A DNA stretch of 64,000 nucleotides from Volucella zonaria (Eukaryota > Arthropoda > Insecta > Diptera > Syrphidae). A model generated the notes under the pieces. It did not search any database and was not told where the DNA came from. It saw only the letters and a program-made list of their open reading frames with translations. Within the stretch, counting starts at the first letter, position 1. Every line of letters starts with the position of its first letter. Where the stretch lies: contig OZ014534.1 of NCBI GenBank assembly GCA_963966105.1, forward strand, positions 3,889,178 through 3,953,177, read 5' to 3'. Shown here piece after piece: positions 33,000 through 43,210 of this stretch. A program made the position numbers and the translations under genes.

Positions 33000-33350
33000 G
33001 TGTATGGAAAACCTTAATAGAGTCATTTCAGCAAATGGATCCGTCAGTTGGTCACCAAAGACGTGCGATTTGATGCCATTGGATTATTTTCTGGGGGACT
33101 ACGTAAAGTCAGTAGTTTAAACCATTGACTCTTTGGATTAAACCATTTTTCGAGTAATACATGATACGAGTATGCGCCCCAAATTGCTTGAAAAAGTGGT
33201 CGAAAATTGGACCTCTAGACTGCGATTTATACGAGGTAGCCGTGGTGAGCATCAGCCCAAAGATATTTCCAGATATTAAATGGCGTAAAATACTCTTACG
33301 AATGAATTTAATAAATTTTCATCAAATTAATCTACATATGTGTTTTATTT
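33000..33350 (+). pseudogene. rosa-type mariner transposase, C-terminal fragment
   Basis: Starting at about 33,051 the plus strand reads WSPKTCDLMPLDYFLGDYV. This is the region of the third catalytic Asp in rosa-type mariners (compare PPRSCDLTPLDYY at 37,305-37,337). The helical tail ends in KLLEKVVENWTSRL. Two in-frame stops (about 33,118 and 33,140). The rest of the element is missing. Confidence 0.75.
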
Positions 33351-34455
33351 AAACAAAAAAGTTTAATTAACTTAAGAAAGAAACCCTTTACAAGTATCCT
33401 CATTCAGATATGATTTCTGCATCGTTGGGGACAGTCAACACCCGAAGGACGGCCTGTCATACTGTCAAAATATTATATTTGTTTTTAACTTCTCACACTT
33501 CTAAGCACACCATTATAGACTTGTTGGAACACAGTATCATATCAGCTAATTTCTCGTACGCTGACCATATGATTAGAGAAACCATTTCTTAGAATACAAG
33601 TACCATTGGATAATACGATATGCTAATTAGAGCGGACAGCTTCCGTAGAAATTTTAGCCAGCCATTGTATTTCCTGTTACGATCACAAAAACTATTCTCT
33701 CTTGGAATTAGATAGTATATCCCTCATTGGTGAAAAGGTGAGATACGACCCGAGGCTTAAAGGTTAGGGAACTGTTTTTTCGGTCTTACAAAACGTTCGA
33801 ATAGATGAGAAAGAGAATTTGTCCAGTTCGTCCCAAAAAAACGAATGTTCTTCTCCGTACTCTTACACACCTAATAATTATGCACTTCCCCTTGTGAAAA
33901 TAAAACACAATAATACAGATAAAAAATTCTATTAATTCTTTTTATTTACCGATTTTGTCGCGTAATATAATATCTTCTTACGAGTATATTGTTGTTGTAC
34001 ACCGAGTGCATTCTCACGTTTGACTTAAGCTTAAATTCTCTGAGAATGAAAACTAAAATCAGCTCACTCAGCTGACAAAATAGTATACATTCCGCACACT
34101 CAAACTCACAGCACGTTGCGGCAGAGCATGAATTGAAAATGTGTAAACTGGCAGTGAATGTGAGTTTTCTTAGGAGAAAAACTCACGCTTGAGGAATTTG
34201 GCCCCATGAATTTGTCCCGATAAGTTTGGGTAAGCAAGTGCACAGGATAAGCGAAAAGTTGGAATATACTGTTTGATAAAACACTTGTATTGTATTGCTT
34301 CCCTGTGAAAGCGAAATCATTTGATAATCTAAAGTACTGATATCACGTTTATCCTCGTAGTTCATTACAGAACATTAGAGGAACAGAATTAGAGGAGTAT
34401 TATATGTAGTACTCTGGAGCGGCATCTGCGTTCCCTGTTATTTTATTTCTTATGG
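33351..34455. other. no recognisable gene
   Basis: About 1.1 kb of A+T-rich DNA. It may be internal Gypsy sequence or LTR, but no motif supports that. Confidence 0.4.
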
Positions 34456-34458
34456 TAG

Positions 34459-35020
34459 TTAAAATATAATAGTATTTTGGGGATTCTTTAATTGAGTCCT
34501 AGATCTAAAGAATATGATGTTCACTTTTTTCCAGGAAGAGAATTTAGCCTGATCTTCTGAAAAATAAGTTACACAACTGACTACTTCTGGAAATTCGCCT
34601 AATTCTCCTAGACCTTCATTCGTCTGAAAAATAATTGTTTGATCTGATAATGAAGAATGATCAGCATTTGGGTGAAGAGTTTTTTTAATGATTGAAAAAT
34701 GAGAGTCTATAATGCGGAAGTTGACATTGGAAGACATGGGTTAGGATGTGGATTAGAGTCGCTAGGATTTATTTGTGGACTGTTTGAAATATTAATTGGT
34801 GTTCTCGGATTTGTAATTGAATCACTACCTAGGTCTGTACTTGAACCAGATCGTAAATCTGGCATGGTAAAAGCTTATTTGAGATAGCGTAGACAAAAAG
34901 AAAATTGGTGTTCTCGGATTTGTAATTGAATCACTACCTAGGTCTGTGCTTGAGCTTGATCGTAAATCTGGCATGGTAAAAGCTTATTTGAGGTAGCGCA
35001 GTTAAAAAGAAAATTAAAAA
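34459..35020 (-). pseudogene. possible Gypsy gag N-terminus
   Basis: The minus strand carries a Ser/Asn/Pro-rich start (MPDLRS with SSSTDLGSDS) duplicated by a 109-bp tandem repeat. The frame 34,737-34,459 follows. The position just inside the primer-binding site at 35,201-35,217 fits the start of gag. No capsid motif is secure, so this is inference from position. Confidence 0.4.
34794..35011. repeat. 109-bp tandem duplication
   Basis: 34,794-34,902 and 34,903-35,011 are adjacent direct copies starting AATTGGTGTTCTCGG, about 95 percent identical by eye. 109 is not a multiple of three, so the duplication shifts any frame through it. Confidence 0.92.
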
Positions 35021-35200
35021 TATAATTCGTAAAATTGTTTTTTCTCCTATGTAACTATATGTATTTTCTTTTTTTTCACTTACTTCTAAATACGAGTATT
35101 ACTTTACTTGTTTTTTTTTTCTTCAAGACCGATATCTTCTGACATGTACCCGACAGTCGCGGTACCTTTTCAGGTCACGCACTATTTCACAAAATATCGA

Positions 35201-35333
35201 TTCCCGCTCGGGCGCCAAATAATTATTCTTTATAGTGTTTGCCTTTTCATAATAGTCTTCTCCATTATTCGAATACTGAATGAGAATTAAATTCACTTAA
35301 ATCCAGCTAAATTTTATTTTCGCTATTATGTGA
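35201..35333 (-). other. primer-binding site and LTR end of minus-strand Gypsy element
   Basis: On the minus strand TGGCGCCCGAGCGGGAA (35,217-35,201) follows an A+T-rich stretch that may start TGTCACATAATAG at about 35,332. TGGCGCCCGA is a standard tRNA primer-binding start in retroelements, so the right-hand segment is probably the 5' LTR. LTR limits are uncertain. Confidence 0.5.
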
Positions 35334-35487
35334 CAATACTGAGTTGAGATTTATGGGCAACAACACTTGATGTATGTACGCAGCAAGATCAATGCGGTCA
35401 TCGAAGTACTGAAACAGATTCGGGGAATTGAGTTTGACATATGTGGATAATTGCGAATCACATCGAATCACATTGAATCACATATGT

Positions 35488-35580
35488 GATTCATATGAGG
35501 TTGAGGATTGATTTTGCATGAGAGCGGATATGCTCAGCAACATGTTTATACTCAGACGAAGATTGTTTACGTTAACTTAT
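35488..35580 (+). repeat. dispersed repeat shared with 26,834-26,930
   Basis: Partner of the 26.8-kb copy; preceded by three GAATCACAT-like units (35,455-35,482). Confidence 0.7.
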
Positions 35581-36335
35581 ACATATACAGCGACCACCAG
35601 ATAATCTTTGACCTCGGTGAAGAGAAACGAGGATTGTACCACCCCACCCTAACATGGAGAAAGTTTCCACTTTCCATGACATATATTCCATGATGTTTAT
35701 TCCATACATCAGCCAATGCGAGAAGCAATAGGTAATAAGCAAGCAAAACGCCTCCCAGACGTCCCCATGGTTAAAGATGATACCTTGGCTCGGATAAAGG
35801 TATCATCATCAGAACCCAACAGCGAGTCGCTAAGCTCGAAAGCGAGGTCGGATCTGGTCGATGCGAGTAATACAGTTCCCAGGAAAGTGAAGCCTCAGAA
35901 TAATGAAAAATTGGGAGAAGGAAGGCCAAATTCCAAAAGCCGCTATAAGCGAGCCAGCGGGATACAAAGAGCCGAGAACTGACAAATGGCGCCGATAGTA
36001 CATGGTAAAAGTCGCCAACTTCTGACAAGGTTGTCGGTAAATAAAGATAATTAGTTTAACCAGTAAATGTAAATACCAAAACCACCTTAAATAATATGAG
36101 TAAATGATATTAATAAATTGCAATTGCAGGTTAATAAAATAAAAAAAAGTTTATTGTATGTATAAGGAAAATAGCAAAAAATTAAAAATATTACCTAAAC
36201 TACTTACAGCCATCTGCCAAGAAATCTCACTCGTTACTTCGCGCGTCTTTCGAAATGACAGAATAAAATGCTGTTACGCCCGCACATACGTTTCTTGAAT
36301 TCTTTCATTCTGGTTGAATCTTTGCCATTGCTCCT
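35581..36335. other. unrecognised open frame 35,716-35,982 and flanks
   Basis: The plus frame 35,716-35,982 (88 codons) is Lys/Ser rich and hydrophilic without known motifs. It could be a scrap of LINE ORF1 or chance. Flanks hold nothing else. Confidence 0.3.
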
Positions 36336-37637
36336 TATAAAGGGCCCGCCATCTAACGTTTTTTTTTCAACTAGTGCTTATTTCGTGAATGGTAACACTT
36401 AGCTCATGTCTGATTTGACAGATAATTAGTTTTATCCTTCCGCTGAACGAATATGGTTGTGTATACGCTTGAACAACGCTGGGAAATATTGCGACATTAC
36501 TTTGAAAATCACGGTAATGTTGCAGAATGTGTGCGAAAATTGCGTACGGATTTTGGAAGAAGAGAAGCTCCGTCAGCTCCGTATCTTCGTTATCTTGTGA
36601 AAAAAGTGAAAGAAACTGGCATCCTCATCGATAAACCAAAGCGTGAAAAGCCAAAAACAGTGCGTACACCCGAGAATATTGCTGCTGTGGCAGAAAGTGT
36701 GCGTGAAGCGCTATCAACATCAATTCACCGTCGTTCTCAACAATTGAACATTTCGGAGACATCATTGAGACGAATTTTGCATAAAGACCTTGGTATGATG
36801 CCATACAAAGTCCAATTGGTTTAGGAGTTGAAACCAACTGACCATCCAATGCGTTCTCGCTCCGCTAAGTGGGCCTGCGATCGACTTAGAGAAGATGCCG
36901 ATTTTGCCAAAAAAATCATCTTTTCAGATGAAGCTCATTTTGATCTTGGCGGGTATGTAAACAAGCAAAATTGTCGCATTTGGGGCACAGAAAACCCGCA
37001 CGCATACATTGAAAAGCCGATACACCCAAAACGAGTCACTGTTTGGTGCGGATTTTGGTCCAGAGGCATAATTGGGCCATTTTTCTTCGAAAATGAGCAA
37101 GGAATGGCCGTTACAATCAATGGCGATCGTTATCGGGCCATGTTGAACGAATTTTTGTTCACAAAAATTGAAGAGGAGGATATTGGCAACATTTAGTTTC
37201 AACAGGACGGCGCTAGGTGCCACACAGCCTAAGCTACACTCGATGTTTTGCGCCCTGTTTTTGAAGATCGCATTATCAGTCGCAGAGCTGATGTCGTTTG
37301 GCCACCCCGGAGCTGCGATTTGACACCGTTGGACTATTATTTGTGGGGTGCCGTAAAAGATAAGTGTTACGCCGACAAGCCAGAGACAATTGACGCTTTA
37401 AAGGAAGCCATTGGTGAAATACAGCTGCACACAATCGATAATGTGCTTAAAAATTGGACCGATCGTGTAGGCTACTGCATGGCCAGCCGAGACAGCCATT
37501 TGAATGAAATTATTTTCCATTATTAACCGGAAGGATTGTACTCGTACTTTCAAATAAAAAAAGAAATTTGAGAAAATATTCAGTACGTTTTTTTTATAGC
37601 ATTTTCAAAAAAAACATTTTTGGCGGACCCTTTATAT
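36336..37637 (+). mobile_element. rosa-type (DD41D) mariner, both ends present
   Basis: Flanked by TA. Terminal repeats AAAGGGCCCGCCA (36,339-36,351) and TGGCGGACCCTTT (37,621-37,633) are complementary at 12 of 13 positions. Length about 1.3 kb, full size for a mariner. Confidence 0.9.
36453..37526 (+). pseudogene. rosa-type mariner transposase with three in-frame stops
   Basis: The ATG at 36,453 opens a single frame of about 357 codons that runs to the stop at 37,526 without any frameshift. It is broken only by TAG at 36,822, TAG at 37,194 and TAA near 37,230. Helix-turn-helix regions occupy the first 120 codons. Catalytic residues are all present: FSDEAHF (Asp at 36,927), FQQDGARCH (Asp at 37,206) and LTPLDYYLW (Asp at 37,332). 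The last two are separated by 41 residues. This DD41D spacing marks the rosa group first described in tephritid flies. Two of the stops look like single transitions (CAG or TGG to TAG). Confidence 0.9.
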
Positions 37638-38060
37638 TTTTATTTTCTTGATTATTCTCCCTTCAAAACAACACTGACCGGTGTAAAAGAAAGCACTCAG
37701 AGTAATGCCCATCGTTCACTACACATGCAACTAAATTGACCAACTTCATTTAAGTATCTCGTTCATTTCTGCACAAAATTTGCCGGCATTGCAATCGGAC
37801 TCATAATTAAACGTCCTCGTGTGAACAAGTTACCTGGTTCATCAACTCATATCCGTGTTAAATACCCTAATTTAGCTAGTTGATCAACTCAGTTGAATAG
37901 CCGTTCACACCTATTTAATCAACTTATATGATATTGGCATCAAATGGATTTATTTAGTTGATTTTTTGATGTTGTCGTTTTTGATTAGACGTAATGTGGA
38001 AAGGTTTAGCAATGCTTTGAATACAATTGGTAATTGACAGCTGCTGCCCCCATTGATTTT
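37638..38060. other. no recognisable gene
   Basis: A+T rich. It contains a short imperfect inverted stretch (GTGTGAAC near 37,831 and GTTCACAC near 37,903) that might mark a small MITE-like unit, but no full termini are visible. Confidence 0.35.
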
Positions 38061-38450
38061 TATTTTTTTTTTATAATTTACGCGCGCCTAACGTGTTATG
38101 AATACCCTTATACTGTTGCCAGGGCGTGGGCGGAAAGATAGAAGGAGGAGAAAGGAAAGTTTGTGATGTAGTGGGTTTGAAACTCAGGTGTGTTTGGTTT
38201 CGATATTGACTCTACAGGGGTGGGAGTCCGAATAGGACGGAATGATTCAGGTTGTGAATTTTAACGGTTGTTTTGTGCTTGAAAACCCTACAACAGCCAA
38301 ATCTACATGTCAGTGTTGTGCCTTCACACGCAGATTTTTCTGACTAAGTTCCAATTACACAAATGAAAACTTGCTGTGGCTACTATTCGAACCTTGACCT
38401 TCCGAGTGAGAAGCGATAGCTAGTACCACTACACCACGGCCACCCGTGGT
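38061..38450 (-). repeat. second tRNA-derived SINE type
   Basis: On the minus strand a tRNA-like head reads GGGTGGCCGTGGTGTAGTGG (38,446-38,427) with a B-box-like GGTCAAGGTTCGAA near 38,400. It ends in an A-rich tail at about 38,070. The last part before the tail (GTATTCATAA) resembles the tail of the other SINE type, but the body differs. Confidence 0.65.
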
Positions 38451-39147
38451 GTCAATTTCGCAGAGAGAAAAATAATTGTTGAAACAATAACAATGTCTAA
38501 CACACATACATACGCCACAGAACAAAGAGTGTATTAACATAGTTCTGTAATTAACGCCAGCATTTTCTATACAACTCATCGAAGAAGAATTAAAAAAATT
38601 GGCCTATGCGTTCAATAGATAATGTGAACCACATGTTAACCGGATTGCGCAACACGCGTAACGCTTTGCGCGCGAGCTTGTTAACTTGTTGAGAAACCCG
38701 TTAATCAACAAATTCGGTGCACTTCCCACGCTTTCGTTGAATAAAGTTAAGAGCCTCATTTATAAAATGATATGAATATGAAATTGGTTGATACGTTACG
38801 GACGTAGTAGACGACGGGTATTATGTGAAACTATCTCTGCACGAGGGGTACCAGAAGTAAAACGATATCAACATGATGTTGCGGATACACATGTATAGTA
38901 GGTCGTAGAAATTACCCGCCAGGATATTACATACAACACAAGTGGTTGATACAGATGGTTCTGCTTTTGGTAATATAAAGGACCAAAGAGGTATGGATGA
39001 GCGCGACTGAGTGATAGAGCAAGAAATTGAGCTAAGATATATTGTTAATATAAGTTGGACAAGAATACGTATATATGTATATGTAAAATTAATATAGGGA
39101 ATAAATACGTGCATTTGATTTCGAAAAACTTTACATGTAAATCTTAC
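38451..39147. other. probable intron sequence downstream of the ZP exon
   Basis: No second exon was found. Starts directly after the splice donor of the minus-strand ZP exon. Confidence 0.4.
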
Positions 39148-39389
39148 CGGACATCTCCCATGACACATTCTAACATCGCATTCGATATAAAGGGCCGGTG
39201 AGCCAGTAAATCGAAAAGTTTTCATATAAGCGTACACTTGCGTTTCATATATATTTCCATCGGACCAGGAACCCCTGAATCGAGAAATGAGTTTGTCATT
39301 AACTGGACATCCGTATTCATCTATTAGCTTGATTCGTTTACTTGCTCCATTGTGTGCCAAGCAATCATTCACTATAATGTCGAATCCCT
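39148..39389 (-). CDS. internal exon of a ZP-domain protein gene
   Basis: An internal exon on the minus strand. Upstream is a pyrimidine-rich acceptor ending TTTGCAG, so the exon starts at 39,389. Downstream it ends at 39,148 with donor GTAAGA. It encodes about 80 residues of the C-terminal half of a zona pellucida domain. Visible features are NDCLAHNGASKRI, DEYGCPV, a YAYMKTFRFTG stretch and ECDVRMCHGRCP, with the paired cysteines typical of arthropod ZP proteins of the apical extracellular matrix. Such proteins are secreted or membrane-anchored and organise cuticle. I cannot say which family member it is (a piopio/papillote/dusky-like gene would fit). Other exons are not in the window or not recognisable; the surrounding transposons would be intronic. 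Confidence 0.85.
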
Positions 39390-39875
39390 CTGCAAATATC
39401 GTATAAGAAAAGATCTTAGCATTAGCTCTCCTATACTTAATCAGCTAGCTAGAATTATTTTGTTATTTCAGAACCTTGCAATGAAGTAAATATTACAAAA
39501 AAAAATTGGTATTAAGATTAAGATTAAATCATTAAATTTTGCAAATACAATAATAATTACTAAACCCGTAAAAGATAAATATCCACAAAACTGTGTAAAA
39601 AGAAGCGGACAAAAATAATGAATAAAGAACGTGAAGAGTTCAGCAAGAGTATTAAAGCCGTCAAAGCACTAAAGAAATTAACAAAGGGATCAAAGAGAGA
39701 ATATTTGACATTTGTAATTGTTATTATTATTATTATAATTTTATCATATATACAATAAGAAAATTACAATATTAATCTTAGTACTATAGCGGTAGTTACA
39801 ATATGACATTTGTAACTTCTTTATCTCCACTTATAATAATCGCACATAATTCAACACTGCGATTGTAAAAACAGA
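39390..39875. other. probable intron; short TTA microsatellite
   Basis: Acceptor side of the ZP exon. Contains (TTA)n at about 39,720-39,740. No further exon recognised. Confidence 0.4.
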
Positions 39876-40198
39876 CGCATGGCTCAAGTGGTAGTATATT
39901 GGCTTCCCAATCGGACAGTTCGGGGTTCAATACCAGCCGCGACCGAAAGGCTTTTTTTCAGGAAACTAAAATCTCGTAAGGTGAATGGTTGCCTAAATAC
40001 AACATCAAGTCCAATTTACACTAATAATTTAGTGTCCCCATTAAATGTTGGATGCCACCCAAGGAGCGAAATGACCACTGATCCTAAACATCTTTCTTTC
40101 TCGCTCTATCCTATTTTCCGGAAAACTTAACACGTGCTCCGGCATTTTAAGAGTAGTTATGCCCTCTTGAGTGTTAACTTGTTTAAAAAAAAACAAAA
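39876..40198 (+). repeat. tRNA-derived SINE, full length, plus orientation
   Basis: The only apparently complete copy. The tRNA-like head contains TGGCTCAAGTGG (39,880-39,891, A box) and GGTTCAATACC (39,924-39,934, B box), the split promoter of RNA polymerase III. A body of about 200 bp follows, then the shared end TTGAGTGTTAACTTG and an A-rich tail at 40,182-40,200. Six other partial copies lie in the window. Confidence 0.85.
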
Positions 40199-40504
40199 AA
40201 CAAAGCGCCCAAAGCAAAGCATTTAAACACTATCAATCTAGCTCTAACATATTATCTATGATATCATTTTCACAAATCATATTGAAGTACTAATATTTTC
40301 GAGCACTCGCGGCTAGCAAGCAGTTCATAGGACGCGACAAAATTAACCCTATCTCTACCGAACGCGTAGCGTATACAAAATATGCAATAGACAAAACGAA
40401 AGGTATAATTACCCTAAACCGGCAGACAAGACATGCTGGAAATTCCACTCTATTTGTAGATGAACTCTTTGGATTCTGGGGAAAGCCATTTGTTGCGTTT
40501 ATGT
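40199..40504. other. no recognisable gene
   Basis: About 300 bp between SINE and mariner; no motif seen. Confidence 0.4.
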
Positions 40505-41608
40505 AGGTGACCAGATATGAACGATAAAAAAAAGATTTAAATAAAACAATAACGGTGTGAGATATAAAATTGACTCTGGCTTTGAAGCTACATTCATGCC
40601 ATTATATATGGAAAAGCACATCATTTAAATGGCCGCCTCACCAATTTTTGATGACTCGGTTCAATATGTGTGGCGTTATTTCGGCAATGTTGGTCTCGAG
40701 CTCGGCCAAAGTGGTTGACTTGTTAGCGTAGACTAAGGACTTGATGTAGCCATAGAGAAAATAATCGAGTGGTGTCAAATCGCATGATCGCGGCGGCCAA
40801 TTGATGAATGCTCGCCGAGAGTTGACTCTGTCGTCAAATGCTCCTTCACAATTTCGAGCGTTGAGTTGCTTGTATGGCATGTAGCGCCGTCTTGTTGGAA
40901 CCACAGCTCGCATATATCGATGTTAACATCGCTCAATACCTGAGGCGATAACGGTGTCTCCTTTTTCTTTTCCAAAGAAATAATTCCGATAAACCGTTCC
41001 AAACAGTCAATTCTTGTGGATGCGCTGCTGCTTGGCCGAACACTTCTGGATTGTGTTCGCTCCAATAATGGCAATGTTGCTTGTTGATATAGTCGCTGAA
41101 CAAAGAAATGGATCTCCTCCGAGAAGATCATTTTTTGGTCAAAATCCGGATCTCCGGCTAACATTTCCAGCTGGCTTAAATTCTTGCGTCAGCGCAATCT
41201 TATACGGATGTAGGGCCAAATCCAATCGCAATGTAAGTCGGCGCCGGGTAGACATTTCTGGGTCTTCTAGGATACAGGCCGTTACGGCGGCTATATTTTC
41301 TTTTTTTCGGGCCAATATCTGTCTGATTGGTGGCTTAAAATCCAACAGAGTGTACTCACGCTCAAACTTTTCCACGGTGCGACGAATTTCCTGCACACTG
41401 AAGCCATGATGACGACCCCGACCTCACGATGAAACTCATGTTGCGTATTTACAACTGAGCCAGAATTTCGATAATTTTTTCTTAATAATTTCCGCACGTT
41501 CCGCAAGCTTAAAACGATGCATAATAAAATGGCAAATCTTTCCTTACTTTGACAGCTGCTGAAACATAACAATTGGAAAAACTATCATTGCTATCTGATC
41601 ACCCTATG
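40505..41608 (-). mobile_element. rosa-type mariner, minus orientation
   Basis: Left end TAGGTGACCAGATA (40,504 on) and right end, read on the minus strand, TAGGGTGATCAGATAGC form imperfect terminal repeats of about 20 bp. Confidence 0.75.
40638..41520 (-). pseudogene. rosa-type mariner transposase, frameshifted
   Basis: Starts near 41,520 on the minus strand (HRFKLAERAEI). DNA-binding region in 41,396-41,139. The first catalytic position reads FSEEIHF, Glu instead of Asp (about 41,130). The second is intact (FQQDGATCHTSN, about 40,900). The third is in 40,913-40,638 (LTPLDYFLYG). Frameshifts separate all three blocks and several stops are present. It has the same subfamily signature as 36,453-37,526 but its terminal repeats differ, so it is a distinct lineage. 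Not functional. Confidence 0.82.
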
Positions 41609-41949
41609 TAACCCATTTGAGACCATTGGTGTCATGATCTCCATCACAACGATTTTAAATGACCACGTGCGGAGTAAGAAGTCCGACGACATCAGAAATG
41701 TCGACTCACCAACAATAGACTTCAGCAAAAACTAAAAGACTCAGTGAGGAGAATATCGAACTTCGGGCCAGGTTAACTAAAAGGCAAAAACTCTGCGAAG
41801 AATTTTATGAAGAGCTAAAAATACTTGAATACAAAGACGATAATATGAAGCATACGTCTCAATCTCGGAAAGTGTCCGCCCTAAGTTGTAATTCTACGGG
41901 AAAAGTTAAATAAAGGGAGGATTTTTCTGTTCGGTTTCTCAGTGTTCTA
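41609..41949 (+). other. unrecognised coiled-coil-like open frame (41,719-41,913)
   Basis: A plus-strand stop-to-stop frame without an early ATG encodes a charged helix-like peptide (SEENIELRARLTKRQ, EEFYEELKILE). No homology recognised. It may be a scrap of a LINE ORF1 or of an exon. Confidence 0.35.
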
Positions 41950-42713
41950 TGTATTTCTGACAGCTCACGCGTGATTCGTGACATTCTATTTCATCATGGA
42001 AAGACTTACACCCGATCTACGCTTACAAATTATTGAATTTTATTATCGAAATTCGTGCTCTATCAAAAATGCTTATCGCGCACTTCGACCATTTTACGGT
42101 CGTCATAATCGACCTACTAAGCAAGCAATTCAAGCCATAGTGACCAAATTTCGCACCACTTTCAGGCTATTGGACATCAAGTCACCTATCCGTTTGCGTA
42201 GAGTGTGTACAGAAGAAAATATTTCTGCTTTATCCGACAATGTTAATGAAGACCGTGATTTGTCTATTCGTCGCCGTTCCCAGAAATTGGGAATGTGTTA
42301 CTGGACTACGTCAAAGTAGATTTTACGGAAGGATCTGCCACAGCGTAAAAGCTGGAGGAAGATCCGCTTTTTTATCGAAAAAGTGTCTTCAGCTTCGAAA
42401 TTTGAAAGTTGAATGGGAATGTTAGTAAACAAATCGGCTGTATTTGGTCCGATGAGTAACATCAGGCAATACAACAGCTGCCAATGCACCCGGAAAAATG
42501 CACTGCTCGATGTGGTTTATGGTACGGTGGAATTATGGGCCCGTATATTTTGAAGATGACCATGAGAACAACGTTAGGTCAATAGCGCCCGCTATAGCTC
42601 AATGATTTCTAACTCTTTCTTACCCAGAATGCACGAGATGAACCTGGTGGACATGTGGTTCCAGCAATACGGCGATACATGCCACACAGCACGCGAATCG
42701 ATGTACCAATTTT
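41950..42713 (+). pseudogene. rosa-type mariner transposase fragment, second Asp lost
   Basis: The ATG at 41,996 opens the transposase N-terminus (MERLTPDLRLQII), running to the stop at 42,319 with the RRRSQKLG motif. Frameshifted remnants follow. Near 42,659-42,679 the second catalytic motif reads FQQYGDTCH: Asp has become Tyr at 42,668. Coding ends at 42,713 where a SINE tail begins, so the C-terminus is missing. It is a third lineage of the same subfamily within 10 kb. Confidence 0.8.
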
Positions 42714-43018
42714 TTTTAAAAAAAAAAAAGAACTTAACACTCAAGTGGGTATGAATACAGTTATAATGCCTCAGCATGTGTTAAGTTTTTCGGAAAATGG
42801 GATAGAGAGAGCAGGGTTCAGTGGTTACTTCTTTCCATGGGTGGCATCCAACATTTAATGGGGAGACTAAATTCTTAGTGGAAGTTGGCTTGATATTAAC
42901 TTCTAGTCGACTACTCATCCTATTTGATTTTCGTTAACTGAAAAATTGAATATGTTTTTCGGGAGAGGCTGGGACTCGAACATCGAACTTTCCGATTTGG
43001 ATGCCAGTCCACTACCAA
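42714..43018 (-). repeat. tRNA-derived SINE, nearly complete
   Basis: The A/T-rich tail at 42,714-42,730 is followed by AACTTAACACTCAAG, the body, and the head up to about 43,015 on the minus strand (B box near 42,975). The A box is lost in an A-rich stretch at 43,015-43,028. It interrupts or abuts the mariner fragment. Confidence 0.82.
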
Positions 43019-43210
43019 AAAAAAAAACATCGCTTGAGGAAATCTAGACATTTCGCTACTTTTATGAGGACACCGATTGAGTTGTCATTAACACACATGC
43101 CGAGAATGGAATGTTTTCTGATTTCGACAATGCAAGCGCCATTCATAGACAATCTCACATTAACGACTGTAGAGAGCATTGTGTTCTGCAAGCATTAAAT
43201 TCTACTTTGG
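43019..43210. other. unassigned DNA
   Basis: No motif recognised between SINE and LINE. Confidence 0.4.

Noticed and set aside
35716..35982. Host gene exon
   Set aside because: Hydrophilic 88-codon frame but no splice sites, domain or neighbour exon could be identified.
39876..39945. Free-standing tRNA gene
   Set aside because: A and B boxes are present, but the stem pairing is poor and the segment is joined to the common SINE body and tail found in several other places.
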